A stretch of DNA of 64,000 nucleotides from Shimazuella kribbensis DSM 45090 (GTDB lineage Bacteria; Bacillota; Bacilli; Thermoactinomycetales; Thermoactinomycetaceae). The notes under the pieces were generated by a model. The model saw only the letters and a list, made by a program, of their open reading frames with translations. It did not search any database and had not been told where the DNA came from. A program made the position numbers and the translations under genes. The stretch covers positions 102,480 to 166,479 of the forward strand of contig NZ_ATZF01000013.1 of assembly GCF_000428065.1 (NCBI RefSeq), read 5' to 3'. Below, in pieces: positions 23,377 to 31,610 of the stretch (position 1 is its first letter; every line of letters begins with the position of its first letter).

Positions 23377-24324
23377 TTGTCAAAAACGTCTATGAAAGCT
23401 ATCCGTGTGCATGAATTCGGCAATCCAAGTGTGCTGAAATTGGAGGATGTTGAACGTTCAAAGCCGCAATCTGGTGAAGTTCTTGTCCGTGTTGTATATG
23501 CGGCAGTGATTCCACTCGATTGGAAAATCCGCAGTGGAGCGGGTATATTTCCTCAGCCGCTGCCGTATACTCCGGGAGCAGTTTTTTCCGGCATTATTGA
23601 AACCGTGGGTGACAACGTAACGAAATTTAAAGTAGGCGACTTCGTTTTCGGTAAGATGGAAGGATCTTATTCCGAATTTGGGATCGTTCCAGTTTCAGAA
23701 CCATATTTAAACGGGATGTTCCATGTGCCCGAAAATCTAACGCTTGAAGATGCAGCGACGATTGGAGCAGGAGCTGAATCAGCTTGGAAAGTTTTGTTTA
23801 CAGCAGGAAACTTGGAATCCGGTCAGACCGTTCTGATTCATGCCGCGGCTGGCGGGGTAGGACAATTCGCTGTTCAACTTGCTAAATGGAAGGGCGCCAA
23901 AGTGATCGGCACTGCTTCGAGCGCTAATCTCGATTATGTAAAATCATTGGGAGCGGATCAAGTGATTGATTATTCGACGATTCCATTTGAAGAAGTCGTA
24001 AAGGATGTTGATCTGGTAGTAGATTTGGTTGGGGGAAGTACGCAAGATCGATCATATTCGGTATTGAAACCGGGTGGACGCCTCGTCTCGTTGGTGCAAC
24101 CTCCCTCCGAAGAGAAAGCAAGCAAATTTGGAGTTACAGCTAAACTTAGCAGCGAGTTTCCTACGCCCGATGACAATAAGGCGGTAGCGCAACTGCTTGC
24201 AGATGGCACCATCAAAGCGGAAATTGACAGGATATACCCGCTGAGCGAGGCAAAGGAGGCCCACATACGAAGCGAGAGCAGGCATAGTCGCGGAAGAATT
24301 CTATTAAGTGTTAATCCCGTTTGA
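23377..24324 (+). CDS. NADP-dependent medium-chain dehydrogenase/quinone-oxidoreductase-like protein
   Basis: 315 residues. GroES-like N-terminus (KAIRVHEFGNPSVLKLEDVE), Rossmann motif HAAAGGVGQFAVQLAKWKGA, then DYVKSLGADQVIDYSTIPFE. The catalytic zinc ligands of alcohol dehydrogenases are absent, so it belongs to the zinc-free quinone oxidoreductase branch. TTG 23377 follows AAAGGATC, and ATG 23392 is an alternative. Codons are visibly richer in G+C than in its neighbours, so it may have moved in separately. It lies between two near-identical DUF4267 units. Confidence 0.85.
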   Translation: MSKTSMKAIRVHEFGNPSVLKLEDVERSKPQSGEVLVRVVYAAVIPLDWKIRSGAGIFPQPLPYTPGAVFSGIIETVGDNVTKFKVGDFVFGKMEGSYSEFGIVPVSEPYLNGMFHVPENLTLEDAATIGAGAESAWKVLFTAGNLESGQTVLIHAAAGGVGQFAVQLAKWKGAKVIGTASSANLDYVKSLGADQVIDYSTIPFEEVVKDVDLVVDLVGGSTQDRSYSVLKPGGRLVSLVQPPSEEKASKFGVTAKLSSEFPTPDDNKAVAQLLADGTIKAEIDRIYPLSEAKEAHIRSESRHSRGRILLSVNPV

Positions 24325-24377
24325 TTCCATTGTGTTGGGGGCATTATTTGGCAAATGAACAGGATAGGCGACACTTT

Positions 24378-24836
24378 ATGAAATCAATCAAAGAAAATAG
24401 AAAAAGGAGATCAACAAAATGAGTCCATCCTATTGGGGGCCAAAGTCTGTAACGTTTTGGCTGGTAGGTGTTGTTACACTATTGATGTTGTATATAGGAG
24501 TAATGGGATTTCTTCAACCAGAAGCCGCAATACAAGGTTTTGGTCTACCATTGAAAGATGTTGCTGACAAATCTATTGTTTGGGTTAAAGCAGATCGGGA
24601 TTTATTCATCGGAGTATTTATGCTAGCTTTGATGGTTCTTCGGATGAGAAAAGCATCCTTGGTATTTTTATTGGCTACAACAGGTTCGCCTATATTCGAT
24701 GCGATTATAGTATTGCAAAATGCAGTAGATAAAACGCCAGCATGGATTCATATCGTAACAGTAGTATACATGTTGATCGTGAGTTGGATGTTGTACCAAC
24801 AAGAGAAAAAAGCAAATATTTCATAACTCTACTTGA
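24378..24836 (+). repeat. Direct repeat unit 2 (DUF4267 gene and its leader)
   Basis: Second copy of 22782-23239. Recombination between the two would delete the dehydrogenase gene. Confidence 0.85.
24419..24826 (+). CDS. DUF4267-family small membrane protein, copy 2
   Basis: 135 residues, same as the 22822 product except I/L, V/I, N/M, N/Q and P/S substitutions, all but one before residue 35. Four hydrophobic segments. Same AAAAAGGAGATC ribosome site. There is no HxlR gene directly upstream of this copy; it follows the dehydrogenase by about 95 bp and may be cotranscribed with it. It is followed by a terminator. Confidence 0.8.
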   Translation: MSPSYWGPKSVTFWLVGVVTLLMLYIGVMGFLQPEAAIQGFGLPLKDVADKSIVWVKADRDLFIGVFMLALMVLRMRKASLVFLLATTGSPIFDAIIVLQNAVDKTPAWIHIVTVVYMLIVSWMLYQQEKKANIS

Positions 24837-24883
24837 GTAAAAACGCTTCTATGCGCCAGATCTAAAACCAGTTTAGATCAAAT

Positions 24884-24927
24884 AAAAAAGAAGCTTCAAA
24901 GGGTTCATACCTTGTAGCTTCTTTTTT
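24884..24927 (+). terminator. Terminator after the second DUF4267 gene
   Basis: AAAAAAGAAGCT (24884-24895) pairs with AGCTTCTTTTTT (24916-24927). Confidence 0.85.
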
Positions 24928-24955
24928 GCACCAGAACCGACGGGAGGGCTTGTCC

Positions 24956-25402
24956 ATGTATAATTACTTGTTGTTCATCCATATTATCTCCGCTGTTACG
25001 GCGATCGTCGCCGTAATTGGCTATCCAGTGATCATGAGCTGCGTCCGGACGGTGGAGCAGGCCAAATTCGGATTAAGGCTGTTAGAGAAGATGGCGATCT
25101 TGCCAAAAATCGGGGGCATTCTGCTGCTTCTTACCGGTCTATCGTTCGGATACCAACAAACATATCTGTTCCGAGAGCTATGGTATTTGCTTGCTGTGGC
25201 CATCTTCTGTGTTATTTTAGTCATCTTTGCCGTATTACTTCCATCCGGCATGAAGCAACAACTGGCATTGCTTGAGCAAACTCAGGGCGAAACCTTGCCG
25301 GAAGTATACCGTCGAAGCCGCAGACGTTCCTTGCGACTAGAGGTAATAGCGAATTTCTGCGTTGTGATCTCTATTCTGTTGATGGTGTTCAAGCCTTTTT
25401 AA
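24956..25402 (+). CDS. DUF2269-family membrane protein
   Basis: 148 residues with four hydrophobic segments: LLFIHIISAVTAIVAVIGYP, GGILLLLTGLSFGYQQTYLF, WYLLAVAIFCVILVIFAVLL and VIANFCVVISILLMVF. The cytoplasmic stretch is basic (VYRRSRRRSLRLE). DUF2269 proteins are of unknown function; a second member is at 47050. ATG 24956 follows GGGAGGGCTTGTCC. Composition is somewhat G+C-richer than the surroundings, as for the dehydrogenase at 23377. Confidence 0.7.
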   Translation: MYNYLLFIHIISAVTAIVAVIGYPVIMSCVRTVEQAKFGLRLLEKMAILPKIGGILLLLTGLSFGYQQTYLFRELWYLLAVAIFCVILVIFAVLLPSGMKQQLALLEQTQGETLPEVYRRSRRRSLRLEVIANFCVVISILLMVFKPF

Positions 25403-25487
25403 TGTCCACCGAGGGTAATCCCAAAAAAGAGTTTCATTTAGACATCTTTATTATCAAGAAACAGGGGTATGGAACCGATTCGAGAGT

Positions 25488-25508
25488 GCGACTTGAAAAG
25501 TCGCTTTT
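25488..25508 (+). terminator. Short terminator-like hairpin
   Basis: GCGACTT-GAA-AAGTCGC followed by TTTT, 85 bp after the DUF2269 stop. Confidence 0.5.
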
Positions 25509-25610
25509 AGGCCCAGAACCAGCATCCGAACGACGAATCGTAATTTGACCAATAAATGGAAAACAGACCGATATCGATTTGGCTATTTTTGCCCAACCCC
25601 TGATAAAGTT

Positions 25611-25660
25611 CATTAAGGAACACCTCCTGAATCATTTCAATTTGGAGGTGTTCCTTAATG
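25611..25660. repeat. 17 bp perfect inverted repeat in intergenic DNA
   Basis: CATTAAGGAACACCTCC (25611-25627) and its exact complement (25644-25660) enclose 16 bases. There is no T-run on either side. Origin unclear; possibly a trace of a mobile element. Confidence 0.7.
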
Positions 25661-25767
25661 TTACTCGGATAGATTGGTAGATGTTGTTTCTAGTATAGCC
25701 TTAAATTTGAGCTAGTTCTTGAATGATCTCATCCATAGGATTGGTGGTAAATGCGATTGTCGTTTGG

Positions 25768-25837
25768 AACACCCGTTATATAGAGGCCGCATATTTTCTT
25801 CCTCTCTGAAGAGCGGTCTACTATATTGGGTGTTTTT
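25768..25837 (+). ncRNA. Long imperfect hairpin ending in a U-tract; structured RNA or terminator
   Basis: AACACCC and the following TTATATAG and GGCCGC segments (25768-25790) pair with GAGCGGTCTA, CTATAT and GGGTGTT (25811-25833), and TTTTT follows. The stem is about 20 bp with small bulges. It may be the 3' end of a small RNA, since no gene precedes it within 360 bp. Confidence 0.35.
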
Positions 25838-25879
25838 CGATACAAATTTACGACCTCGGTTATTCCCATATGGTCAATG

Positions 25880-25962
25880 TTCTAGTTTTTTAGTATGAAT
25901 GAATAATAGCATATGCCCGAAAGGCAAGTCGACCATTATATTAAATTTCTAGTTTTTTGGTA
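25880..25962 (+). promoter_or_regulatory. Two direct repeats upstream of the ArsR gene
   Basis: TTCTAGTTTTTTAGTA (25880-25895) and TTCTAGTTTTTTGGTA (25947-25962) differ at one base. The second lies 10 bp before the -35 box. Candidate regulator sites. Confidence 0.5.
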
Positions 25963-25972
25963 CGTTAATAAT

Positions 25973-26001
25973 TTGAGTCGCTTGATTATATGTGGTATGC
26001 T
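25973..26001 (+). promoter_or_regulatory. Promoter of the ArsR-family gene, possibly giving a leaderless mRNA
   Basis: TTGAGT (25973-25978), 17 bp spacer, TATGCT (25996-26001). The expected start site falls at or beside the ATG at 26008, and there is no ribosome site. Confidence 0.55.
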
Positions 26002-26007
26002 CTATTT

Positions 26008-26325
26008 ATGAGAAAACCATATGTAGTTTCTATCAACGATATCAGATTGACGTCTGTCCTCCATGCATTGAGTGATCCTCGTCGTTTGCAAATTGTTATG
26101 AGTCTGAAGGGAAATGCGGAGCAAAATTGTGCGATTTATCATGACATGATGCCTAAGTCGACCTTAACGCATCATTTAAAAGTTCTTCGGGAAGCAGGTG
26201 TAGCAAAAGTAAGAATTGAAGGTACACAACATTTTTACTCCTTGCGTACGGAAGACTTAGAACAATTGTTTCCAGGATTACTCACTGCTATTTTGAATGT
26301 TCAATCAGAATTAATTTCCCATTGA
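26008..26325 (+). CDS. ArsR-family winged-helix regulator
   Basis: 105 residues: LTSVLHALSDPRRLQIVMSL (helix 1 and DPRR), MMPKSTLTHHLKVLREAGVA (recognition helix with the TxxHH pattern) and VRIEGTQHFYSL (wing). No Cys pair for metal sensing is visible, so the signal is unknown. The ATG at 26008 is chosen because upstream in-frame codons overlap the promoter; no ribosome site precedes it. Monocistronic, with a terminator behind. The repeats at 25880 and 25947 are possible binding sites. Confidence 0.8.
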   Translation: MRKPYVVSINDIRLTSVLHALSDPRRLQIVMSLKGNAEQNCAIYHDMMPKSTLTHHLKVLREAGVAKVRIEGTQHFYSLRTEDLEQLFPGLLTAILNVQSELISH

Positions 26326-26331
26326 TTAGTC

Positions 26332-26372
26332 AAATAAAAGACCTTCTTAATAGAAAAAGGTCTTTTATTTTT
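26332..26372 (+). terminator. Terminator of the ArsR gene
   Basis: AAATAAAAGACCTT pairs with AAGGTCTTTTATTT, then TTTT. Confidence 0.85.
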
Positions 26373-26535
26373 TATGTTAGAGGTGTTCTTATACATTGGT
26401 AAACAGCATAATGGATGTATAATCTTTTAATATCTACCTACTCTTGATTGCACTTGGCAATCGTCTTCGTGTTGTGAAAGACACCGTTACGAATTAGAGA
26501 TTAATTTTTCTTTCCATTGTGGGGTGTTTTTTAGG

Positions 26536-26943
26536 ATGAAGAAATCAAACTGGTTACCGAGAAACAAGGAAAATATAAGAGCGTTTTCCTACGAGATAGA
26601 TGGTCCCGTACTGGTAGCAGAAAGAATATATTCTAGGCTTCTAGAGATACAATCAAACCAATATGTATGGTCTGATCAGACCTTAGATTCAGTTATTCGA
26701 ACCTATTCATCACAATTGCAAGCCCTCTTGCAATACAAAACCCAATTAAATAGATGGCAAAATAAGAAGAAAAAGCGTTTAAAATCAACCCAGTACAAGG
26801 AAATTAGACGATTGCAAAGGCAGGTTGATCATTGGGACACTGTACTGATCAAAATGTTAGTTTTAGCGGAACAGTTGAAAAAGGAGCGTTTGAAAAACAG
26901 GAGGAAGGGATTGCGATGGGGAAAATATAGGTTTTCCTTATGA
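26536..26943 (+). CDS. Hypothetical basic, coiled-coil protein
   Basis: 135 residues, strongly basic in the second half (NRWQNKKKKRLKSTQYKEIR, then KKERLKNRRKGLRWGK), with helices suited to a coiled coil between residues about 55 and 125. No membrane segment or signal peptide. ATG 26536 is preferred to GTG 26524; the upstream GGGGTG is the only ribosome-site-like sequence. I do not recognise a family. It stands alone between the ArsR gene and hisC, with a terminator-like hairpin at 27001. Confidence 0.5.
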   Translation: MKKSNWLPRNKENIRAFSYEIDGPVLVAERIYSRLLEIQSNQYVWSDQTLDSVIRTYSSQLQALLQYKTQLNRWQNKKKKRLKSTQYKEIRRLQRQVDHWDTVLIKMLVLAEQLKKERLKNRRKGLRWGKYRFSL

Positions 26944-27000
26944 TGATAAGGTATTTAAAAGTGGCATTCTCTTGTTGTTTCAATTGGATAGATTTACATA

Positions 27001-27025
27001 ACTACTCTTAAGAGTGGTTTTTTTG
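27001..27025 (+). terminator. Terminator before hisC
   Basis: ACTACTCTT pairs with AAGAGTGGT, followed by TTTTTTT. Confidence 0.7.
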
Positions 27026-27177
27026 TGATTTTTGGGAAGTTCTCATTCTCTTTTATCTATGAATTCCATTATCTAATAAAAAAAATTATGTTATAAATCT
27101 AAGAATTGTTATATTATAATGATAATATTTTTCGTATTTTATTTTATCATACAAACCAATGGAAAGGGTATAAAAGT

Positions 27178-28260
27178 ATGATTAGATCAAAGTCGACTGT
27201 ACGAAACTTACCAGTTTACCGACCAGGAAAACCAATCGAAGAAGTGGAAAGGGAGTATGGATGGAAGAATGCTGTTAAACTCGTTTCCAATGAGAATCCA
27301 TTTGGCTGTTCTCCAAAGGTAATAGAAGCTTTACAAGGTTTACAGTTGTTTCACCAATATCCCGAACCGATGGCACCTCTCTTAAGAGGGAAACTTGCAA
27401 AACATTTTGATGTGGAGCCTGAAAAATTTATATTTGGTAATGGTTCTAGTGAGATCATTCAGATGATCTGTCGTACATTTTTAGAGCATGGTGATGAATC
27501 CATTCTTGTAGATTTTACGTATTCCATCTATCAATCAGAGATTAAAATTGAAGGTGCTATTCCCATTTTTGTTCCTCTCTTAAACGGTTCCTATGATCTA
27601 GATGCAATGTTAGGTGCTATTACAGATAAAACGAAGATCATATGGATATGTAATCCAAACAATCCAACAGGAGCGCTTATTGATCAAGACACATTGATTT
27701 CCTTTTTACAGAAAATTCCCGATAATATATTGGTTGTTTTGGACGAAGCCTATATGGAATATGTGGTAGATGAGAATGCGCCCAACTCAGCTTCTTTGGT
27801 CTCTCTTTTTCCGCAATTAATTGTGTTACGTACTTTCTCCAAAATATACGGATTGGCTGCGATGAGAATGGGTTATGCAATGGCTGATGTGACGATCATT
27901 GCTGAATTGCATCGGGTTAGACCATCTTTTAATACTAGTCGATATGCTCAAATGGCAGCAATTGCTGCATTAGAAGATCAAGAATTTGTGGCTTATTGGA
28001 GAAAGATGAACGATCAAGAACGAATTCGGATAGGGGATCAATTGGAGAATTGGGGGATTTCGTATTATCCATCACAAGGGAATTTTATTTTGTTTGATAG
28101 TGGATCACCTTCACAAGAAGTGTTTCAATATATGCTTGAACGAGGTGTTATAGTAAGAGATCGATTGCGATATCCAACTTATATTCGTGTGACGATTGGT
28201 ACATCAGAACAAAATGACCGCTTTTTAGAGGTGTTTGCTGAGTTTTTAGCTTGTCGATAA
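27178..28260 (+). CDS. hisC: Histidinol-phosphate aminotransferase
   Basis: 360 residues, fold-type I PLP enzyme. It has VKLVSNENPFGCSPKVIEAL, the glycine-rich FGNGSSEIIQMICR, WICNPNNPTGALI, DEAYMEY (cofactor Asp/Tyr) and the Schiff-base lysine in RTFSKIYGLAAMRMGY. It converts histidinol phosphate and 2-oxoglutarate to imidazole-acetol phosphate and glutamate, or works on aromatic amino acids. ATG 27178 has AAAGGG ten bases upstream. It is not in a his operon here, so a second, broad-specificity role is possible. Confidence 0.85.
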   Translation: MIRSKSTVRNLPVYRPGKPIEEVEREYGWKNAVKLVSNENPFGCSPKVIEALQGLQLFHQYPEPMAPLLRGKLAKHFDVEPEKFIFGNGSSEIIQMICRTFLEHGDESILVDFTYSIYQSEIKIEGAIPIFVPLLNGSYDLDAMLGAITDKTKIIWICNPNNPTGALIDQDTLISFLQKIPDNILVVLDEAYMEYVVDENAPNSASLVSLFPQLIVLRTFSKIYGLAAMRMGYAMADVTIIAELHRVRPSFNTSRYAQMAAIAALEDQEFVAYWRKMNDQERIRIGDQLENWGISYYPSQGNFILFDSGSPSQEVFQYMLERGVIVRDRLRYPTYIRVTIGTSEQNDRFLEVFAEFLACR

Positions 28261-28288
28261 GGAGATGTCTGATCGACAAGCTTTTCTA
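28248..28288 (+). terminator. Terminator overlapping the end of hisC
   Basis: AGCTTGTCGAT (28248-28258) pairs perfectly with ATCGACAAGCT (28272-28282), then TTTCTATTT. Confidence 0.8.
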
Positions 28289-28299
28289 TTTGTTTCATA

Positions 28300-28836
28300 T
28301 CAAAAATCTGAATCTTTCGTTGGCCATTGAAATTTCGTCTGTCTGGTCAATTTTTTGCCTACCATCCATGAAGATGTGCGGTTATGAATTTGACGGACAA
28401 CATGATTTAAGGTCATCTTCTTGTTGATGATAGGAAGCTCCTGTTCTTCGGGTTGAGTGATGTTTGGTAGCTGCAATCCAAAATGAGGTCGTAATTGGTT
28501 GTAGCATTTCTTTTTGATATCCATCGGGATTTCTTTACGGTCGAGAAATTTCAAAGCTTCTTCCATGTTATTTTGCTGCATAAGACTTTGAAAATGAAGA
28601 ATGATGACGGAGGATAAAGGTAGTTGAAAAGTGAGATGGGATTGATTCCCTCTTCCTTTTCCAGACTGCCAATCGATATATCCTTCTTTGTGCATTTTTT
28701 TCAATAATATTCTAGCATTACGCATGGTGCAGTGGAGTATTTCTGAAATTTCGGTTGTTGTGACTGGAAAGGAAGTTCGATCTGTGATTGTATGGAAAGC
28801 AAAACGAAGCTCGATATAATATTCGATTGTATTCAT
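28300..28836 (-). CDS. SgrR-N-type helix-turn-helix protein lacking a solute-binding domain
   Basis: 178 residues. The N-terminus (NTIEYYIELRFAFHTITDRT, then VTTTEISEILHCTMRNARIL and YIDWQSGKGRGNQSHLTF) matches the winged-helix SgrR N-terminal domain. Full-length relatives of this type carry a C-terminal solute-binding domain and exceed 500 residues; here the protein stops soon after the DNA-binding part. ATG 28836 has GAGGAGGTG upstream, overlapping the end of the TPR gene. So it is either a stand-alone regulator or a truncated one. It is probably cotranscribed with the TPR gene. Confidence 0.65.
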   Translation of the reverse strand: MNTIEYYIELRFAFHTITDRTSFPVTTTEISEILHCTMRNARILLKKMHKEGYIDWQSGKGRGNQSHLTFQLPLSSVIILHFQSLMQQNNMEEALKFLDRKEIPMDIKKKCYNQLRPHFGLQLPNITQPEEQELPIINKKMTLNHVVRQIHNRTSSWMVGKKLTRQTKFQWPTKDSDF

Positions 28837-28853
28837 TGTGACTAACACCTCCT

Positions 28854-29921
28854 CTATGTTGAAAACTGTGCATAAATCTCCATTGCTTTTTTCCATTCTC
28901 CTTGTTTCATTAAAAGTTGAGCTTTCTTGGTTAATAAACGATTTTGCTGAGAAGTGGATATTTCGGATAGTGCTAATGCCTTCTCGATGTAGTGTAGTGC
29001 TGTCTTATTTTGGTTTTTGGCTTGTTCCATGTCACTTAATAATTCATATGCAAGGAAGTGAAGGGAATGATTTTTGCTATCTTCTAATAAGATACTTTTG
29101 CAATAAGAGGCAGCATCTTCCCATTCCCCATCTTGATACAAATAAGAAGCTAACTTGATTTTACACTGAAGTTTTGCTGGGATCTGGCCAAGCTCATGAT
29201 AGATATCAATCGCTTTTTGAAGATGAATCGCAGCTTGGTCAAAGATTTGATGATAACCATAAAGAATTCCTAAATTCATATAAGTCCCAGCTAGATTTTC
29301 TGTGTCTTTCGATAATTGGAAAGCCAGAACTGCATTATCCAAGCTCTTTTTCGACTCTTCAAATCGGTCTAATTGCATGTAACAAATACCTAAAGACATA
29401 TAAATTTGACCAGGTTTATATTGGATACCAAGTTCTTCGCTATACTTCAGCGCTTGGTTTAAGAAGTAGATTGCAGAGTGTATTTCTCCTAGTTTTCCAT
29501 GATGAACGCCAAGTTGAAAGAGTATCGTTATTTGTGTATAGGTTGGAACGTTTTCATAGATGGCTATTTCATAAGCATTTTTTAAAAGATGTAGAGCTTT
29601 TTCATCTTCTCCCGTTTTGGAAAACGTTTTACTCAAAGCAATCATGCTACGGATGAGTAAATTTTTATCGGAATCAGATTGGAGTGCATCTACGCTTTTG
29701 ATATAGCAGGAAATAGCTTCCTTTGAATGATGGTTGTAGTCTTCCGATCTTCCACATATCCAGAAATAAATACCTTGCTCAGTGGAAGACCATTCATTTA
29801 TAACAGAATCCGAAAAATCCTGAATAGATTCAAAAGCTTCTTGGAATTTGTTGCGTTCCATTTTCTTTTCAGCGGCTAGGAGGATACGAAGTACTTCTTT
29901 ATTCGATTGTATGAGGTTCAA
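28854..29921 (-). CDS. Tetratricopeptide-repeat protein
   Basis: 355 residues built of about seven to eight helix pairs with TPR consensus positions (for example GQIYMSLGICYMQLDRFEES, GTYMNLGILYGYHQIFDQAA, ALHYIEKALALSEISTSQQN). It resembles the repeat part of Rap/PlcR-type sensors but has no visible DNA-binding domain. The start is uncertain: TTG 29921 follows AAAGGGTG, whereas the longer frame to 30005 would put hydrophobic residues in front and overlap the promoter. Divergent from the Ser/Thr kinase at 30038 across about 115 bp. The partner protein is unknown; the SgrR-N-type gene just behind is a candidate. Confidence 0.7.
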   Translation of the reverse strand: MNLIQSNKEVLRILLAAEKKMERNKFQEAFESIQDFSDSVINEWSSTEQGIYFWICGRSEDYNHHSKEAISCYIKSVDALQSDSDKNLLIRSMIALSKTFSKTGEDEKALHLLKNAYEIAIYENVPTYTQITILFQLGVHHGKLGEIHSAIYFLNQALKYSEELGIQYKPGQIYMSLGICYMQLDRFEESKKSLDNAVLAFQLSKDTENLAGTYMNLGILYGYHQIFDQAAIHLQKAIDIYHELGQIPAKLQCKIKLASYLYQDGEWEDAASYCKSILLEDSKNHSLHFLAYELLSDMEQAKNQNKTALHYIEKALALSEISTSQQNRLLTKKAQLLMKQGEWKKAMEIYAQFST

Positions 29922-30037
29922 TTTTTCACCCTTTCCTTTATAATAAGTGTGAAAGAGCAGGAGTAAGACTACTTTTATCATATCACCTGCTACCAAATTT
30001 CGCATTCATTAATGAATTTTAAAGGAGTAAGAAAACG

Positions 30038-31459
30038 GTGCTAAATGGTGGACAAAGACTAATCGGCCGATATGACCTGATCAAGCAATTAGGTCAAGGT
30101 GGAATGGCTACTGTATATTTAGCTTGGGATACAAAGCTAGAAAGAAATGTAGCAATAAAAGTAATCCATGATAAACAGATGGAAGCAGATGAAGGAGTAG
30201 ATCGTTTTATACGTGAAGCAAAAATCGTCAGCAGTCTCAATCATCCCAATATCGTACATATTCATGATATTGTACATCAAGATGATACGCATTTTATTGT
30301 GATGGAATATGTGGATGGTCCATCGCTTGATCAAATCTTGAAGGAAAATCCACAACTAACTGAAGAACAAGTGATTACGATTACTACTCAAATATGTGAT
30401 GGATTGGCTCATGCACACGATAACGGTGTTATTCATCGAGATATCAAGCCACACAATATTTTATGTACCGCTTCTGGAGTGTACAAAATTGTAGATTTTG
30501 GAATCTCGAAATTTGTAGATGGTACACAAATGACAGTAACAGGTATGGTGATGGGGTCTGTTCATTATTTTTCACCAGAACAAGCCTCTGCTCAAAAGGT
30601 TCAACCTTCTTCCGATATTTATTCACTAGGCATTGTTATGTATGAAATGGTTAGTGGAAAGGTTCCTTTTGATGAAGAAAGTTTTGTAGCTATCGCCATC
30701 AAACATATGAATGCACCAGTACCGAAATTGAACAATCATCATAGCAAAATAAGCTCCGCTTTACAGCGGGTTATTTTCAAAGCGTTGGAAAAAGACCCCA
30801 CTCAACGATTTCAAACTGCAAGAGAGATGAAATTATCTTTGGAACAGATCATAAAAAGGGGGAGCCCCAAAAAAATTACTACTATGTTGCAGAAACCGCA
30901 ACGTAACTTTTTTGTTCATCCAAAGGTATATGTTCCTTTTGTGATTGCATGTTTGGTTGGTATGTTAGTGATTTATTACAGTGTGACTAAAGAAAATCCA
31001 ATCGATCAACCAACAAACAATCCTATACCAAAAGACCTAGTGATAAACAAAAAAGAGCAAAACGGCAACTATAAATGGTGGAGGGAATTACCGAAAAAGA
31101 ACAAGAAAAGCCGTATTTTTCACAATCGTAAAGTAACAGGGCAAGATGGTGAATATGAGGTGAGTTTAGATGCAGGGGATTTGCCTTCTGCGAAATTTTA
31201 CTACAATATTTATATAGTAGATACGTTTAACTCTCGCCGTGTTATTTCCAAACAAACGGTGACGTACAAGCGCTCAACGGAAAAAACACTCACTCCTGTC
31301 CGTTTTCGCGTATCGATTCCAGAAGAAATGATTCCACTCAAAGGGATTGCAAAAATCGAGATTTATTGGAAAAATGATTCGGATAAATCCGAATCATATA
31401 TGATTGCAGAAGAAAGTTTGTTGCAACAATGGGGAACTGCACCACCATCTTCTTCATAA
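30038..31459 (+). CDS. Membrane-anchored Hanks-type Ser/Thr kinase without PASTA domains
   Basis: 473 residues. Kinase domain 10-275: glycine loop LGQGGMATVYLAWD, catalytic Lys41 in VAIKVI, loop HRDIKPHNIL, DFG in KIVDFGISKF, activation-segment SPEQASAQ. There is one membrane segment (VYVPFVIACLVGMLVIYY, about 292-312), then an extracellular part of about 160 residues that is beta-rich and lacks PASTA repeats, so it should not sense muropeptides as PrkC does. GTG 30038 follows AAAGGAGTAAGAAAAC. Its neighbours are a divergent TPR gene and a downstream run of lipoproteins. Confidence 0.85.
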   Translation: MLNGGQRLIGRYDLIKQLGQGGMATVYLAWDTKLERNVAIKVIHDKQMEADEGVDRFIREAKIVSSLNHPNIVHIHDIVHQDDTHFIVMEYVDGPSLDQILKENPQLTEEQVITITTQICDGLAHAHDNGVIHRDIKPHNILCTASGVYKIVDFGISKFVDGTQMTVTGMVMGSVHYFSPEQASAQKVQPSSDIYSLGIVMYEMVSGKVPFDEESFVAIAIKHMNAPVPKLNNHHSKISSALQRVIFKALEKDPTQRFQTAREMKLSLEQIIKRGSPKKITTMLQKPQRNFFVHPKVYVPFVIACLVGMLVIYYSVTKENPIDQPTNNPIPKDLVINKKEQNGNYKWWRELPKKNKKSRIFHNRKVTGQDGEYEVSLDAGDLPSAKFYYNIYIVDTFNSRRVISKQTVTYKRSTEKTLTPVRFRVSIPEEMIPLKGIAKIEIYWKNDSDKSESYMIAEESLLQQWGTAPPSSS

Positions 31460-31470
31460 AAGATAACTTT

Positions 31471-31506
31471 GGATGATTTGGGCTTTTACCAAATGATCCT
31501 TTTTTA
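31471..31506 (+). terminator. Terminator of the kinase gene
   Basis: GGATGATTTGG pairs with CCAAATGATCC (one mismatch), then TTTTTT. Confidence 0.8.
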
Positions 31507-31509
31507 TGT

Positions 31510-31569
31510 AAAAGAGGAAAAATTGCAATAATAGTTTACCTTTTCTCATACAAGAAAACCATTTAAAAT
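31510..31569 (+). promoter_or_regulatory. Shared bipartite dyad and promoter, lipoprotein gene 1
   Basis: AAAAGAGGAAAA (31510-31521), N12, GTTTACC (31534-31540), then TAAAAT at 31564 as -10, 30 bp from the start of GTTTACC. The same layout occurs before the three following lipoprotein genes. Confidence 0.7.
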
Positions 31570-31610
31570 GGAATATGATAACAAAATATTAAAAATAGGG
31601 AGTGTGAATA

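Noticed and set aside
23970..24374. Minus-strand frame inside the dehydrogenase gene
   Set aside because: Antisense to a gene with complete family motifs.
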